Assembly (NCBI GenBank): GCA_017432005.1
Contig: JAFRKA010000004.1
Coordinates: forward strand, 1-38,045
Source: Erysipelotrichaceae bacterium
GTDB taxonomy: Bacteria; Bacillota_I; Bacilli_A; Erysipelotrichales; Erysipelotrichaceae
Direction of reading: 5' to 3'
DNA: 38,045 nucleotides
Shown: positions 24,503 to 31,896 of the stretch, piece by piece
Numbering within the stretch: position 1 is the first letter of the stretch
Layout: each line of letters opens with the position of its first letter
Notes under the pieces: model-generated
What the model saw: only the letters and a program-made list of their open reading frames with translations
Databases searched by the model: none
Told to the model about the DNA's origin: nothing
Translations under genes and position numbers: made by a program

Positions 24503-25351
24503 ATGCTGATAAAAGAAGTCATACAGAATATCAAAGGCTACTGCCGCGGTTCATGGATGGGCATGAAGATCGAAGATGAAAAGACCAGAGACAAGATCCT
24601 CTATGGCGATCCCGATGTCGAATGCACCGGTATCGTCACGACGATCTATGCTTCTGTCGATGTGATCAGGAAAGCCCATGAACTGGGAGCCAATTTCATC
24701 ATCGCCCATGAAGCGCTCTTATGGAACAGAGGCGATCACCGCGAGTGGCTCGAAGAATCTAACAATAAAACTTACCTGGCCAAAAAGAAGCTATTGGATG
24801 ATTACGGGATCTGCGTCTGGCGTTTCCATGACTACATCCATTCCGGGATTCCGCATAACGGCGACTACATCGACGGCATCTTCTATGGTCTGGCTCAGGA
24901 GACCGGCTGGCTCGATGCGAAGATCTCGGAAGACATCTCCGGAGCGGTCTATGTGGAATGTGAAGAGACGACCCCGCGCAAAGTCGGTGAACAGATCATG
25001 AAAGCCTGGAACCTCAACGGTCTCAAGTGCATCGGCAACATGGATGCGAAAGTGACGAAGATCATGGTCTGCGGTCACGTCATGGAAGGCGGAGATTCCA
25101 ACTCCCTGATCAAAAGAGTCGATGCGCAAGACATAAATCTTCTCTTGCCGCTCGAACTCATCGATTTCACCCTGACCGAATACATCAAAGATTCCGGACA
25201 GCTGGGCTATGACAGAGCGATCCTGGCAGCAGGTCATTTCAATCTGGAAGAGCCCGGCATGAAATACATCACGAAATGGATCGATGACGCATTGAAACAG
25301 CACATCGATACGACCTTCGTCCAGGCCGGAGACATGTATACCTACATGTAA
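24503..25351 (+). CDS. Nif3-like dinuclear metal centre protein
   Basis: A 282-residue member of the Nif3/YbgI family. The N-terminal half has the GIVTTIYASVDVIRKAHELGANFIIAHEALLW pattern with a metal-ligand His-Glu where many relatives have His-His. The C-terminal half has the second metal motif GHFNLEEPGMKYI. Family members form hexameric toroids with two metals per subunit and a debated function, in some cases GTP cyclohydrolase 1 type 2. A GGAG ribosome site precedes the ATG 12 bases after the UPF0158-GNAT stop. Confidence 0.82.
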   Translation: MLIKEVIQNIKGYCRGSWMGMKIEDEKTRDKILYGDPDVECTGIVTTIYASVDVIRKAHELGANFIIAHEALLWNRGDHREWLEESNNKTYLAKKKLLDDYGICVWRFHDYIHSGIPHNGDYIDGIFYGLAQETGWLDAKISEDISGAVYVECEETTPRKVGEQIMKAWNLNGLKCIGNMDAKVTKIMVCGHVMEGGDSNSLIKRVDAQDINLLLPLELIDFTLTEYIKDSGQLGYDRAILAAGHFNLEEPGMKYITKWIDDALKQHIDTTFVQAGDMYTYM

Positions 25352-25377
25352 AAAGAAAAGTGTGATATCCACACTTT
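25350..25377 (-). terminator. Intrinsic terminator after the ICMT-like gene
   Basis: AAAGTGTG (25357-25364) / CACACTTT (25370-25377) with a five-base loop. On the minus strand the 3' arm continues into TTTTCTTTTT. It lies between convergent genes; on the plus strand there is no T run, so it mainly serves the minus-strand gene. Confidence 0.8.
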
Positions 25378-25393
25378 ACCAAAGTCCTGCAGC

Positions 25394-26065
25394 TCACCAG
25401 ATATACGGTATGAGTCTGTAACGGACTTTTTCTTTATACTCTTTGTAACCTTTGAGATCCCTCTCCAGGACTTCTTCCTCGTTCCTGATCCTTTTGACGA
25501 TCAGCGGCAGATAGCCGCACATGATAAGTAACGATACAGAAGATCCCAGGATCAGCGGGATGCACAGAAACAGCAGTGTCGTAGCCGTATACATCGGATG
25601 ACGCACGATCCCGTAGAGTCCGGTATCGATGACCTTCTGATCCTCGCTGACTTCGATCGTCCTTGACAGATAGGTGTTTTCTCTGAGCACTTCCGCGTAT
25701 AAGCCGTAGCAGATCAGAAACAGGATCGTTCCGATGATCGTCCATATTTCGGAAAGCTGAAAGACTTTGAACCGATATGACAGACCTGCCGCGACAAAAA
25801 CCAGGATGAAGATCAGACCTGAAAAACTGATAACGCTTTTCTGTTCGTCTTCCGTCTCTTTGGCCTTGAGTCTTCTTTTAAGCAGATCAGGATCCTTCTT
25901 GAGCATCACCAGTCCGGCAATGAACATCGGAATGAAAAGGACCGCCATGAAGATCTGACCGTTGCGGTAATGGATCGTCCCAGCCGGTAAGAAGACCAGC
26001 AGACCGACGATGATGACGCCTGCGAAATATTTTATGAGTGCTTCCTTCAGTAATTGTCTGTTCAT
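25394..26065 (-). CDS. Isoprenylcysteine carboxyl methyltransferase (ICMT/PEMT)-family membrane protein
   Basis: A 223-residue integral membrane protein with about five helices. The C-terminal third carries the SAM-binding signature of the ICMT/PEMT group: DTGLYGIVRHPMYTA (about residues 147-161) and EEEVLERDLKGYKEYKEKVRYRLIPYIW at the end. Bacterial members methylate small lipophilic acceptors or phospholipids, but prenylated proteins are not expected here, so the acceptor is unknown. The ATG lacks a ribosome site and has a TATAAT box six bases upstream. It is transcribed divergently from the cysteine operon leader. Confidence 0.82.
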   Translation of the reverse strand: MNRQLLKEALIKYFAGVIIVGLLVFLPAGTIHYRNGQIFMAVLFIPMFIAGLVMLKKDPDLLKRRLKAKETEDEQKSVISFSGLIFILVFVAAGLSYRFKVFQLSEIWTIIGTILFLICYGLYAEVLRENTYLSRTIEVSEDQKVIDTGLYGIVRHPMYTATTLLFLCIPLILGSSVSLLIMCGYLPLIVKRIRNEEEVLERDLKGYKEYKEKVRYRLIPYIW

Positions 26066-26071
26066 GTTTTA

Positions 26072-26077
26072 ATTATA
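26072..26077 (-). promoter_or_regulatory. TATAAT -10 box six bases before the ICMT-like ATG
   Basis: A perfect -10 hexamer on the minus strand, again separated from the start codon by six bases and with no ribosome site. The -35 position (GCAATG) is poor. Confidence 0.5.
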
Positions 26078-26096
26078 TAATCATTTCCTGATAACA

Positions 26097-26126
26097 TTGC
26101 TTGCAAATAAAAACGAATCGTATTAA
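26097..26126 (+). promoter_or_regulatory. Candidate promoter for the cysteine operon leader
   Basis: TTGCTT (26097-26102) and TATTAA (26121-26126), 18 bases apart, lie about 39 bases before the leader-peptide start. Neither box is consensus; a different start of transcription is possible. Confidence 0.45.
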
Positions 26127-26164
26127 ATTGAAAACAGAAGCTGACGACGAAAGGAGAGCGGGCA

Positions 26165-26251
26165 ATGTTTGAAAACATAAAGCATAATATGGTCTGTTGC
26201 TGCTGCTGTTGTATCTGTCATAGCCCGGATGGCTCTCCCGGATCGTTTTAG
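26165..26251 (+). CDS. Poly-cysteine leader peptide of the cysK-cysE operon
   Basis: A 28-codon ORF with a good AAAGGAGA ribosome site (26150-26157) and a TAG stop. Residues 11-16 are six cysteines in a row (codons 26195-26212, mixed TGT and TGC), residue 17 is Ile, residue 18 (26216-26218) is another Cys and residue 19 is His. Seven cysteines in 28 residues directly in front of cysteine biosynthesis genes is the hallmark of a cysteine-sensing leader peptide: scarcity of Cys-tRNA would stall the ribosome on this tract. The peptide itself probably has no further function. The next 50 bases hold a terminator and sequences able to form an alternative fold, described separately. Confidence 0.85.
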   Translation: MFENIKHNMVCCCCCCICHSPDGSPGSF

Positions 26252-26329
26252 TCAGCAGCTTTTTTTCCTGAATCGATCTGTGTTCATATCAGAGTGCTGT
26301 CCGGGTCAAGAGAAGACCCGTTTTTATTT
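26224..26329 (+). promoter_or_regulatory. Cysteine operon attenuator (terminator/antiterminator)
   Basis: Intrinsic terminator: CGGGTC (26302-26307) / GACCCG (26315-26320), seven-base loop, then TTTTTATTT. Competing fold: TCCGGG (26300-26305), which includes the terminator's 5' arm, is complementary to two CCCGGA copies inside the leader ORF (26224-26229 and 26237-26242). If the ribosome runs to the stop codon (26249-26251) it masks at least the second copy, so the terminator forms. If it stalls on the Cys codons the second copy is free to pair and the operon is read through. A second complementarity, GCTGCTG of the Cys codons (26199-26205) with CAGCAGC (26253-26259) followed by seven T residues, could stop transcription when the leader is not translated. 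Confidence 0.75.
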
Positions 26330-26366
26330 GTCGTCACTCAACATCGATCGAAAGGAAAAATAAACA

Positions 26367-27302
26367 ATGTCTAAAATCTATACATCCGCAACACAGCTTA
26401 TCGGCAATACACCATTACTGGAACTCACCCACATCGAAGAAAAATACGGGCTCAAGGCCAGGATCCTGGGTAAGATGGAATACCTCAATGCGACCGGTTC
26501 GGTCAAAGACCGTATCGCGCTGGCTATGATAGAGGATGCTGAAGCAAAAGGCCTTTTAAAGAAAGGTTCTGTCATCATCGAACCGACTTCCGGCAACACC
26601 GGTATCGGTCTGGCAGCGGTCGGCACCTCCAAGGGCTACCGCGTCATCATCGTCATGCCTGAGACCTTCTCCATCGAAAGAAGGAAACTGATCAGAGCCT
26701 ATGGAGCCGAGATCGTCCTTTCTGAAGGTGCCAAAGGCATGAAAGGTGCGATCGCCAAAGCTGAAGAGCTTGCTGCACAGATCCCTGATTCATTCATCCC
26801 GGCACAGTTCGACAACCCGGCCAATGCTGAAGCGCATTTTAAAACGACCGGACCGGAGATCTGGAACGATACAGACGGCAAGGTCGACTTTTTCGTCGCC
26901 GGGGTCGGAACTGGAGGTACGATTACTGGAACAGGACGCTTCCTGAAACAGAAAGATCCTAATATCAGAGTCGTCGCTGTTGAACCGGCATCTTCACCGG
27001 TCCTTTCCGGCGGACAGGCCAGTCCGCACAAGATCCAGGGCATCGGTGCCGGCTTCGTACCGAACGTTCTTGATACGACAGTCTATGATGAGATCATCAC
27101 CGTCGCCAATGAAGATGCGATCGCTACCGGAGCAGAATTCGGTAAGACTGAAGGACTGCTGGTAGGCATATCCGCCGGTGCAGCTCTCTATGCTGCGATC
27201 AGCCTGGCTCAAAAGCAAGAGAATGCCGGCAAGAACATCGTCGTCATCCTTCCGGACTCCGGAGACCGCTATCTGTCAACTGCCCTGTTCGGTGATGAAT
27301 GA
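26367..27302 (+). CDS. cysK: Cysteine synthase A (O-acetylserine sulfhydrylase)
   Basis: A 311-residue fold-type II PLP enzyme that makes L-cysteine from O-acetylserine and sulfide. Features: QLIGNTPLL at the N-terminus, the PLP lysine Lys47 in ATGSVKDR, the substrate loop TSGNTG, the phosphate-binding [12 protein letters not shown] and the C-terminal [11 protein letters not shown]. Length and motifs are typical of CysK rather than cystathionine beta-synthase. An AAAGGA ribosome site precedes the ATG. It overlaps cysE by four bases. The leader directly upstream carries the poly-Cys peptide and terminator, so expression should rise when cysteine is scarce. Confidence 0.95.
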   Translation: MSKIYTSATQLIGNTPLLELTHIEEKYGLKARILGKMEYLNATGSVKDRIALAMIEDAEAKGLLKKGSVIIEPTSGNTGIGLAAVGTSKGYRVIIVMPETFSIERRKLIRAYGAEIVLSEGAKGMKGAIAKAEELAAQIPDSFIPAQFDNPANAEAHFKTTGPEIWNDTDGKVDFFVAGVGTGGTITGTGRFLKQKDPNIRVVAVEPASSPVLSGGQASPHKIQGIGAGFVPNVLDTTVYDEIITVANEDAIATGAEFGKTEGLLVGISAGAALYAAISLAQKQENAGKNIVVILPDSGDRYLSTALFGDE

Positions 27303-28072
27303 TGACTGATACCAGAGCGATAATAAATGCCATCAGTGGCAACTATCTTGAGATCGCCGGCCGAGACGGCTTTGTGATCGATACCGACAAAATCATCTCT
27401 CTAAGCAAGAAGATCCGTGCCCTCTTCTTTCCGGAATACTATGAACTGAAAGGTTCAGCTGAAGATACACTTGATTCCGTCATAGCCGATCTGAATGAAG
27501 AGATAAGTAAAGTCGATGTGAACTATGCAGAGATCACGGAGAAGTTCATCGCCCGACTGCCTGAACTGCAGAAACTGCTCTATAAAGATATTCAGGCGAT
27601 CTACGACGGCGATCCTTCCGCGAAGACCTATTCGGAGATCGTACTGTCCTTCCCGGGTTTCCTTTCCGTCTTCATGTACCGGCTGGCCCATGAACTCTAT
27701 GAACTGAATGTTCCGATCATCCCGCGCATCATGGCGGAATACGCTCATGAAAAGACCGGGATCGACATCAACCCCGGCGCAAAGATCGGTGAATACTTCT
27801 GTATCGACCACGGCACCGGCATCGTCATCGGTGAGACGGCGACCGTCGGTGATCATGTGCGTCTGTATCACGGTGTGACGTTAGGAGTAAGGAACTTCCG
27901 CAAGGATGAAGACGGCAATCTGCTCAAGGGCGGTAAAAGACATCCCGATGTCGGCAATCACGTCATCATCTATGCCAATGCCACGATCCTGGGCGGTGAT
28001 ACCTGTATCGAAGACGGTTCTGTCATTCCGGCCGGATCGCTGATCCTGCAGACTCCGGAAAAGTTCAAATGA
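27299..28072 (+). CDS. cysE: Serine O-acetyltransferase (EpsC-type)
   Basis: A 257-residue enzyme that acetylates serine with acetyl-CoA, giving O-acetylserine for CysK. The N-terminal helical domain (about 1-130) is followed by a left-handed beta-helix of hexapeptide repeats with [27 protein letters not shown] and [22 protein letters not shown]. The protein ends soon after the last coil ([17 protein letters not shown]) and has no C-terminal Ile tail of the kind that inserts into the CysK active site in enteric cysteine synthase complexes. Start: two adjacent ATG codons, the first overlapping the cysK stop. Confidence 0.93.
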   Translation: MMTDTRAIINAISGNYLEIAGRDGFVIDTDKIISLSKKIRALFFPEYYELKGSAEDTLDSVIADLNEEISKVDVNYAEITEKFIARLPELQKLLYKDIQAIYDGDPSAKTYSEIVLSFPGFLSVFMYRLAHELYELNVPIIPRIMAEYAHEKTGIDINPGAKIGEYFCIDHGTGIVIGETATVGDHVRLYHGVTLGVRNFRKDEDGNLLKGGKRHPDVGNHVIIYANATILGGDTCIEDGSVIPAGSLILQTPEKFK

Positions 28073-28073
28073 A

Positions 28074-28097
28074 AAGGTGAGCGTACTCACCTTTTTC
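28074..28097. terminator. Bidirectional terminator between cysE and the TPM gene
   Basis: AAGGTGAG (28074-28081) / CTCACCTT (28086-28093) with a four-base loop. T residues follow on the plus strand and a shorter T run on the minus strand. It separates two convergent operons. Confidence 0.82.
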
Positions 28098-28102
28098 TGT
28101 TA

Positions 28103-28867
28103 TCAGAAGCTGTGGCCTCCGCCACCTCCGGAAGAACCGCCACCGCCTCCGCCGCCACCGCCACCGCCGGAGAATCCTCCTCCGCCACCGCCGGATGATT
28201 CCACATGACGGCTGCGGCGCTGTTTGACGATCCTCTTGGAGATGACATTGACACCGGCTGCCGTCGTTAAGGCTGCCGGACGGGGATCAAAGACCTTGTG
28301 TTCGCTCGACTGCTGCATGATCAGCAGATAGAAGTTTATCAGCAAAGCTGAAACAGTCGCGATCAAAAGGTTCGAGATATATTTCATCGGCTGAGAGATC
28401 TTTCCGCCTTTTAGCAGCGTCTCAGCCTGATCGAAGACATTGTAGGCACATTCGAAGTATTCGCCTCTCGTGGCCATGCGGTAGACATTGTCCGTGATCG
28501 TATTGGCATACGGTCTGTTGATGACCCGGTACACGGCTCCGTCAGAATAGATCCAGATATTCCTGCGTCCCATATCGATCACAAACAGGATACCGCTGTC
28601 ATGACCGAAGTATTCCCGATACATCTTCTTGGCGAAGGATCCGGTATCCGAATACTGACTGACGGTGAGGAATCCGGCATTGCCGTACTTCAGGATCTCC
28701 TGCATCTTCATCTCCAGCATCGTCTCTTGTGAACTGCTGAGCAGATCTTCCTGATCGTCGATCACGATCCGGTATGATCCGTCCGCTTCAATACCCTTAT
28801 AGGGCAAAAGCAGCAGTGAGGAAATGATCAGGATGAACAGTAAAGATCTTTTAATAATCTTTGACAC
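28103..28867 (-). CDS. TPM-domain membrane protein with glycine-rich tail
   Basis: A 254-residue protein. An N-terminal signal or anchor helix (7-24) leads to a TPM domain (about 30-150, with the conserved ILFVIDMGRRNIWIYSDG and an acidic IVIDDQEDLLSS start). A second membrane helix (about 164-186), a basic stretch (VKQRRSRHVES) and a 30-residue tail of Gly and Ser ending HSF follow. TPM proteins occur in diverse membrane and photosystem-repair contexts, and low-complexity Gly tails are common in bacterial members. The start is GTG, chosen for its AAGGAGG ribosome site; it overlaps the upstream zinc-ribbon gene by 17 bases, so the two are probably translated together. Confidence 0.83.
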   Translation of the reverse strand: MSKIIKRSLLFILIISSLLLLPYKGIEADGSYRIVIDDQEDLLSSSQETMLEMKMQEILKYGNAGFLTVSQYSDTGSFAKKMYREYFGHDSGILFVIDMGRRNIWIYSDGAVYRVINRPYANTITDNVYRMATRGEYFECAYNVFDQAETLLKGGKISQPMKYISNLLIATVSALLINFYLLIMQQSSEHKVFDPRPAALTTAAGVNVISKRIVKQRRSRHVESSGGGGGGFSGGGGGGGGGGGSSGGGGGHSF

Positions 28868-30473
28868 GGTCGTTTCCTCCTTTCCGGGTATAGAATGACG
28901 GCAAAGGTCTTGTCGATGATTCGTTGTAACGGGCGATCAGATCGACAGCCATGAATGTGGCAGCCGCCAGACAGATCAGCGCCCCGAGATAATACCACCA
29001 GTCCTGGACCGGTTCACTTACCGCGACGAAGAAACTGTAACCAACAGCACCCATTGCCAGGATACTGAAGAAGAAAGAACGTCTGTTCTTCAGATAGCGG
29101 GTCACGGCCAGCAGTTTCACAAAACGGATGACCTCCAAAACACCGACCAGGAAGGTTATCGCGATCGCTCCGGTCTGTGAGACCAGGGCATCGTATATCT
29201 CGCCGAGCATCGCAAAGGAAGTCGCAAAGACGAAGAGGACGATCGTGATGATCGTAACTGTTGAAGCAGCTCCGGCAAACAGTCCCTTGCCTTTCCTTCT
29301 CAGACGGTCTCTTTTCTTTTCTGACATCTTCAGTTCGTCTTCATCAGTAAGCAGATAGCCCTTGTCGAAGACGTGATTCTCACGGTCCCTGATCTCTTTC
29401 AGTTCCTTGTGATAGCGGATCGAGACCAGATATACCAGCAGGGCCGAGAACCAGATGACGAAACGGGAAGTGACCGAAACGAACAGCGTGAACAATATAA
29501 ACAGGATCGCTGCTCCGGCCAGCGTATAGAAAATGAACTGATTGATATCGGCAGGCAGATCGATATGGATCTGACCGGTCTGACCGTTGACGACCGCATA
29601 GGCGACACGGTCATTTTTCTTCCAGGTCAGAAACCACACCGGCAGAAACATCGTATCCTCACCGGCATATGTAGTCTGCAGGAATTCCTGCAGTTTCTTT
29701 TTCTTCGGGAATTTCAGGGTGATATTGCCGAAACGCTGTTCGATATTCTTCACCACCTCATCGGAAGCCTTTTCTATGACTTCACTCTTGTAGGTCTCAG
29801 CCTCGACATTCGGCGAATCCGCATACATGCCGGCCAGATAGCCCGGACGATACTCCGTCAGATCACGTCGGTTGAACGGCGCGATCTTCTCAGCGATCGA
29901 ATCGTCGAAGTTCCTTGACGCATCGAAAGGAAAACCGTAGATGCCTTCATCATCCACGGAAGCTGTGACTTCATATTCATCATGGTAGTCATATCCGCCG
30001 AGCGTATAATTCTTGTAACCCTTCAGATCGAAACTGTCATCACGGAAGCGGATCTGATACATCCAGTAAGGGATATAGAACGGACGGAAACGGTCGATGA
30101 ATTCCGGATCCTTGAATTCCTTAGGCACATACATCTTGTGTTCCAGAGCCTTTTTGTATATCTCCTTGCATTCAGCCTTGGTGACCCTGAACGGGATGAT
30201 ATACTTCGGTCTCTTCACTCCTTCAAGGTTGCCTTCCAGGATGGCTTCCGATCCACAATAGCTGCAGTAGCTTACAGCCTCATCATTGGCCGAGATCAGT
30301 TCAGCACCGCAGTTGCGGCAGGTAAAAAGCCGGACACCGGAAATGACATCTTCAGCTGCATCATTGTTTCCTTCATATTTATCCACATCAAAAACAGAGT
30401 CACAGCTGTGACATTTCAGTTTCCTTGATTTGATGTCGAAATACAGTGTTCCGGAACAATTCGGACATTTCAT
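28851..30473 (-). CDS. Zinc-ribbon multi-pass membrane protein of unknown function
   Basis: A 540-residue protein. The N-terminus has two zinc ribbons: CPNC...CHSC (residues 3-25) and CRNC...CSYC (about 52-73), spaced like TFIIB/rubredoxin-type knuckles. Then comes a long soluble domain (about 90-300, with RFRPFYIPYWMYQIRF and repeated acidic loops) and six or so C-terminal membrane helices (about 305-345, 395-425, 430-450, 465-485, 495-515). The same pairing of zinc-ribbon membrane protein and TPM protein is found in Bacillota, suggesting a shared envelope task. A GGAGG ribosome site precedes the ATG and a TATACT box lies upstream. Confidence 0.78.
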   Translation of the reverse strand: MKCPNCSGTLYFDIKSRKLKCHSCDSVFDVDKYEGNNDAAEDVISGVRLFTCRNCGAELISANDEAVSYCSYCGSEAILEGNLEGVKRPKYIIPFRVTKAECKEIYKKALEHKMYVPKEFKDPEFIDRFRPFYIPYWMYQIRFRDDSFDLKGYKNYTLGGYDYHDEYEVTASVDDEGIYGFPFDASRNFDDSIAEKIAPFNRRDLTEYRPGYLAGMYADSPNVEAETYKSEVIEKASDEVVKNIEQRFGNITLKFPKKKKLQEFLQTTYAGEDTMFLPVWFLTWKKNDRVAYAVVNGQTGQIHIDLPADINQFIFYTLAGAAILFILFTLFVSVTSRFVIWFSALLVYLVSIRYHKELKEIRDRENHVFDKGYLLTDEDELKMSEKKRDRLRRKGKGLFAGAASTVTIITIVLFVFATSFAMLGEIYDALVSQTGAIAITFLVGVLEVIRFVKLLAVTRYLKNRRSFFFSILAMGAVGYSFFVAVSEPVQDWWYYLGALICLAAATFMAVDLIARYNESSTRPLPSFYTRKGGNDRVKDY

Positions 30474-30525
30474 GGCATATCCTCCACTGTGTTAAATACA
30501 GTATAACAGATTAGAGATAAGAAAA

Positions 30526-30540
30526 GGCAGCTACGCTGCC
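30526..30540 (-). terminator. Second terminator-like hairpin in the 30474-30712 gap
   Basis: GGCAGC (30526-30531) / GCTGCC (30535-30540) with a three-base loop, followed on the minus strand by TTTTC. It lies about 110 bases beyond the terminator of the upstream gene, so it may end a separate short transcript or act in the leader of the zinc-ribbon gene. Confidence 0.55.
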
Positions 30541-30592
30541 AAATCTGTATTCAGGGATAAAAAATGAAAAAATTATTTTACAGTCATATATT

Positions 30593-30645
30593 AACAGCTG
30601 ATTGTGAATTTCGTGTGAAATTCATCAACTGTGTTCACAGCTGTT
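30593..30645. repeat. Nested inverted repeat (possible structured RNA or operator)
   Basis: Outer arms AACAGCTG (30593-30600) and CAGCTGTT (30638-30645) enclose an inner perfect hairpin TGAATTTC-GTGT-GAAATTCA (30605-30624). Remaining bases include a CTGTG/CACAG repeat (629-640 of the same kilobase). No ORF explains it. Confidence 0.6.
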
Positions 30646-30652
30646 CAAAGAT

Positions 30653-30674
30653 AAAAAAAGGGGCTGATTGCCCC
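30653..30674 (-). terminator. Intrinsic terminator after the ATP-grasp operon
   Basis: GGGGC (30660-30664) / GCCCC (30670-30674) with a five-base loop, followed on the minus strand by seven T residues. It lies 38 bases beyond the ATP-grasp stop. Confidence 0.88.
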
Positions 30675-30712
30675 ATAGACATAATACCATATTCTAAAGA
30701 AATGTCAACTAA

Positions 30713-31885
30713 TTAAGACAGAACATCGATGATGAATGAACGTCCTTCGGTCTCGCTCGGGAAGTTCGCGATGAACATGTAGTTCGCCATCGCACCTGAA
30801 AGCGCCTCTTCGACTCTTCCTTCTTCCTTGAGTTCATATTTCTCTCTGACTTCTTCCGGCGTCAAAGTGAACTTGCGTCCGTCACGTCTTGAGGCAAAGA
30901 CACAGACTTCCTCCTTGGTGCGGAACTTGTCGGTCTTGTCGAAAGCGATCATATCAGCCCAGATCTCATAGACATCGGTACCGTTCGCCCAGTTCATCAT
31001 CGTCGGGGAGATGCCGCCGCTTGGACGCATGTTGACTTCCAGGGCGACGATGTCATCTTTCTTGCCGATATGCTGGTCACGATTGAGACGGAAGAATTCA
31101 AAGTGCACGAAACGCGATCTGACGCCGAAAGCTTTGGCGGTAGCCCTTCCGGCTCTAAGCAGATCCTCCGGCAGCTTTGCGCGCAGATAGAAAGCGGAAT
31201 CCAGATTCTCCGAGACCGTCTCCATCAGATTGGCGACGGTAACATTGCCGTTTTCAAACAGCGCTTCACCCTTGGAATTGATGATCGCATCATAAGTCTG
31301 AACTTCACCGTAGATGTATTCTTCCATGATGTAGAGGATATCCAGCTTGTTCGCAAAGAAATCCTCGAGATCCTTTTCATTCTTGATCTTATGGGTATCG
31401 GAAGCACCGACACCGTTGTCCGGTTTGGCTACGACCGGATATCCTACTTCTTCAATGAACTTCCTGCAACCTTCGAGATCATCGACCAGATGATAGCGGG
31501 CTACCGGTACACCGGCCTTGATGTAGTTCTCCTTCATCTTGGATTTGAACTTGACCTTCTCCATATCCTGCGGATGGAAACCGGTACTGATATTGAAGTC
31601 GAGCCTGAGCTGCGCATCTCTTTCCAGCCAGTATTCGTTGTTGGTCTCGAGCCAGTCAATCTTGCCGTACTTGAAGCTGAAGAAAGCGACAGCTCTGAAG
31701 ACCTCGTCATAGTTCTCCAGACTGGAGACTTTATAGTACTCATCCAGGGAACCCTTGAGATCATCGCTCAGTTCATCATATACCGCATCGCCGATGCCCA
31801 AGACCGTGATGCCGTTATTCTTGAGCTGGCGGCAGAAGTTCCAGTGGTTCGCCGGAAAGTTCGGGGAAATGTAGATAAAATTCAT
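30713..31885 (-). CDS. ATP-grasp ligase of unknown product
   Basis: About 390 residues. An N-terminal Rossmann-like domain (FIYISPNFPANHW...), the central ATP-grasp with Gly-rich loop YPVVAKPDNGVGASDTHKI (about 153-171) and clamp IMEEYIYGEVQTYDAI follow, with metal ligands in FVHFEFFRL and the final EVNMRPSGG motif (about 296-304). Such enzymes join a carboxylate to an amine or thiol via an acyl phosphate. The layout resembles carbamoyl-phosphate-synthase-like single-domain ATP-grasp proteins. The ATG at 31885 is chosen since AAGGAGG lies directly upstream; a GTG two codons earlier would abut the ribosome site. Last gene of a three-gene operon with two esterases. Confidence 0.83.
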   Translation of the reverse strand: MNFIYISPNFPANHWNFCRQLKNNGITVLGIGDAVYDELSDDLKGSLDEYYKVSSLENYDEVFRAVAFFSFKYGKIDWLETNNEYWLERDAQLRLDFNISTGFHPQDMEKVKFKSKMKENYIKAGVPVARYHLVDDLEGCRKFIEEVGYPVVAKPDNGVGASDTHKIKNEKDLEDFFANKLDILYIMEEYIYGEVQTYDAIINSKGEALFENGNVTVANLMETVSENLDSAFYLRAKLPEDLLRAGRATAKAFGVRSRFVHFEFFRLNRDQHIGKKDDIVALEVNMRPSGGISPTMMNWANGTDVYEIWADMIAFDKTDKFRTKEEVCVFASRRDGRKFTLTPEEVREKYELKEEGRVEEALSGAMANYMFIANFPSETEGRSFIIDVLS

Positions 31886-31896
31886 GAGCACCTCCT

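Noticed and set aside
26066..26366. T-box riboswitch upstream of cysK
   Set aside because: No T-box core sequence or specifier-loop layout was seen, and the translated Cys-rich leader ORF explains the region better.
28110..28200. Repetitive GGC/GCC-rich stretch resembling a repeat array
   Set aside because: It encodes the Gly/Ser tail of the TPM protein in frame; there is no spacer structure, so it is not a CRISPR array.
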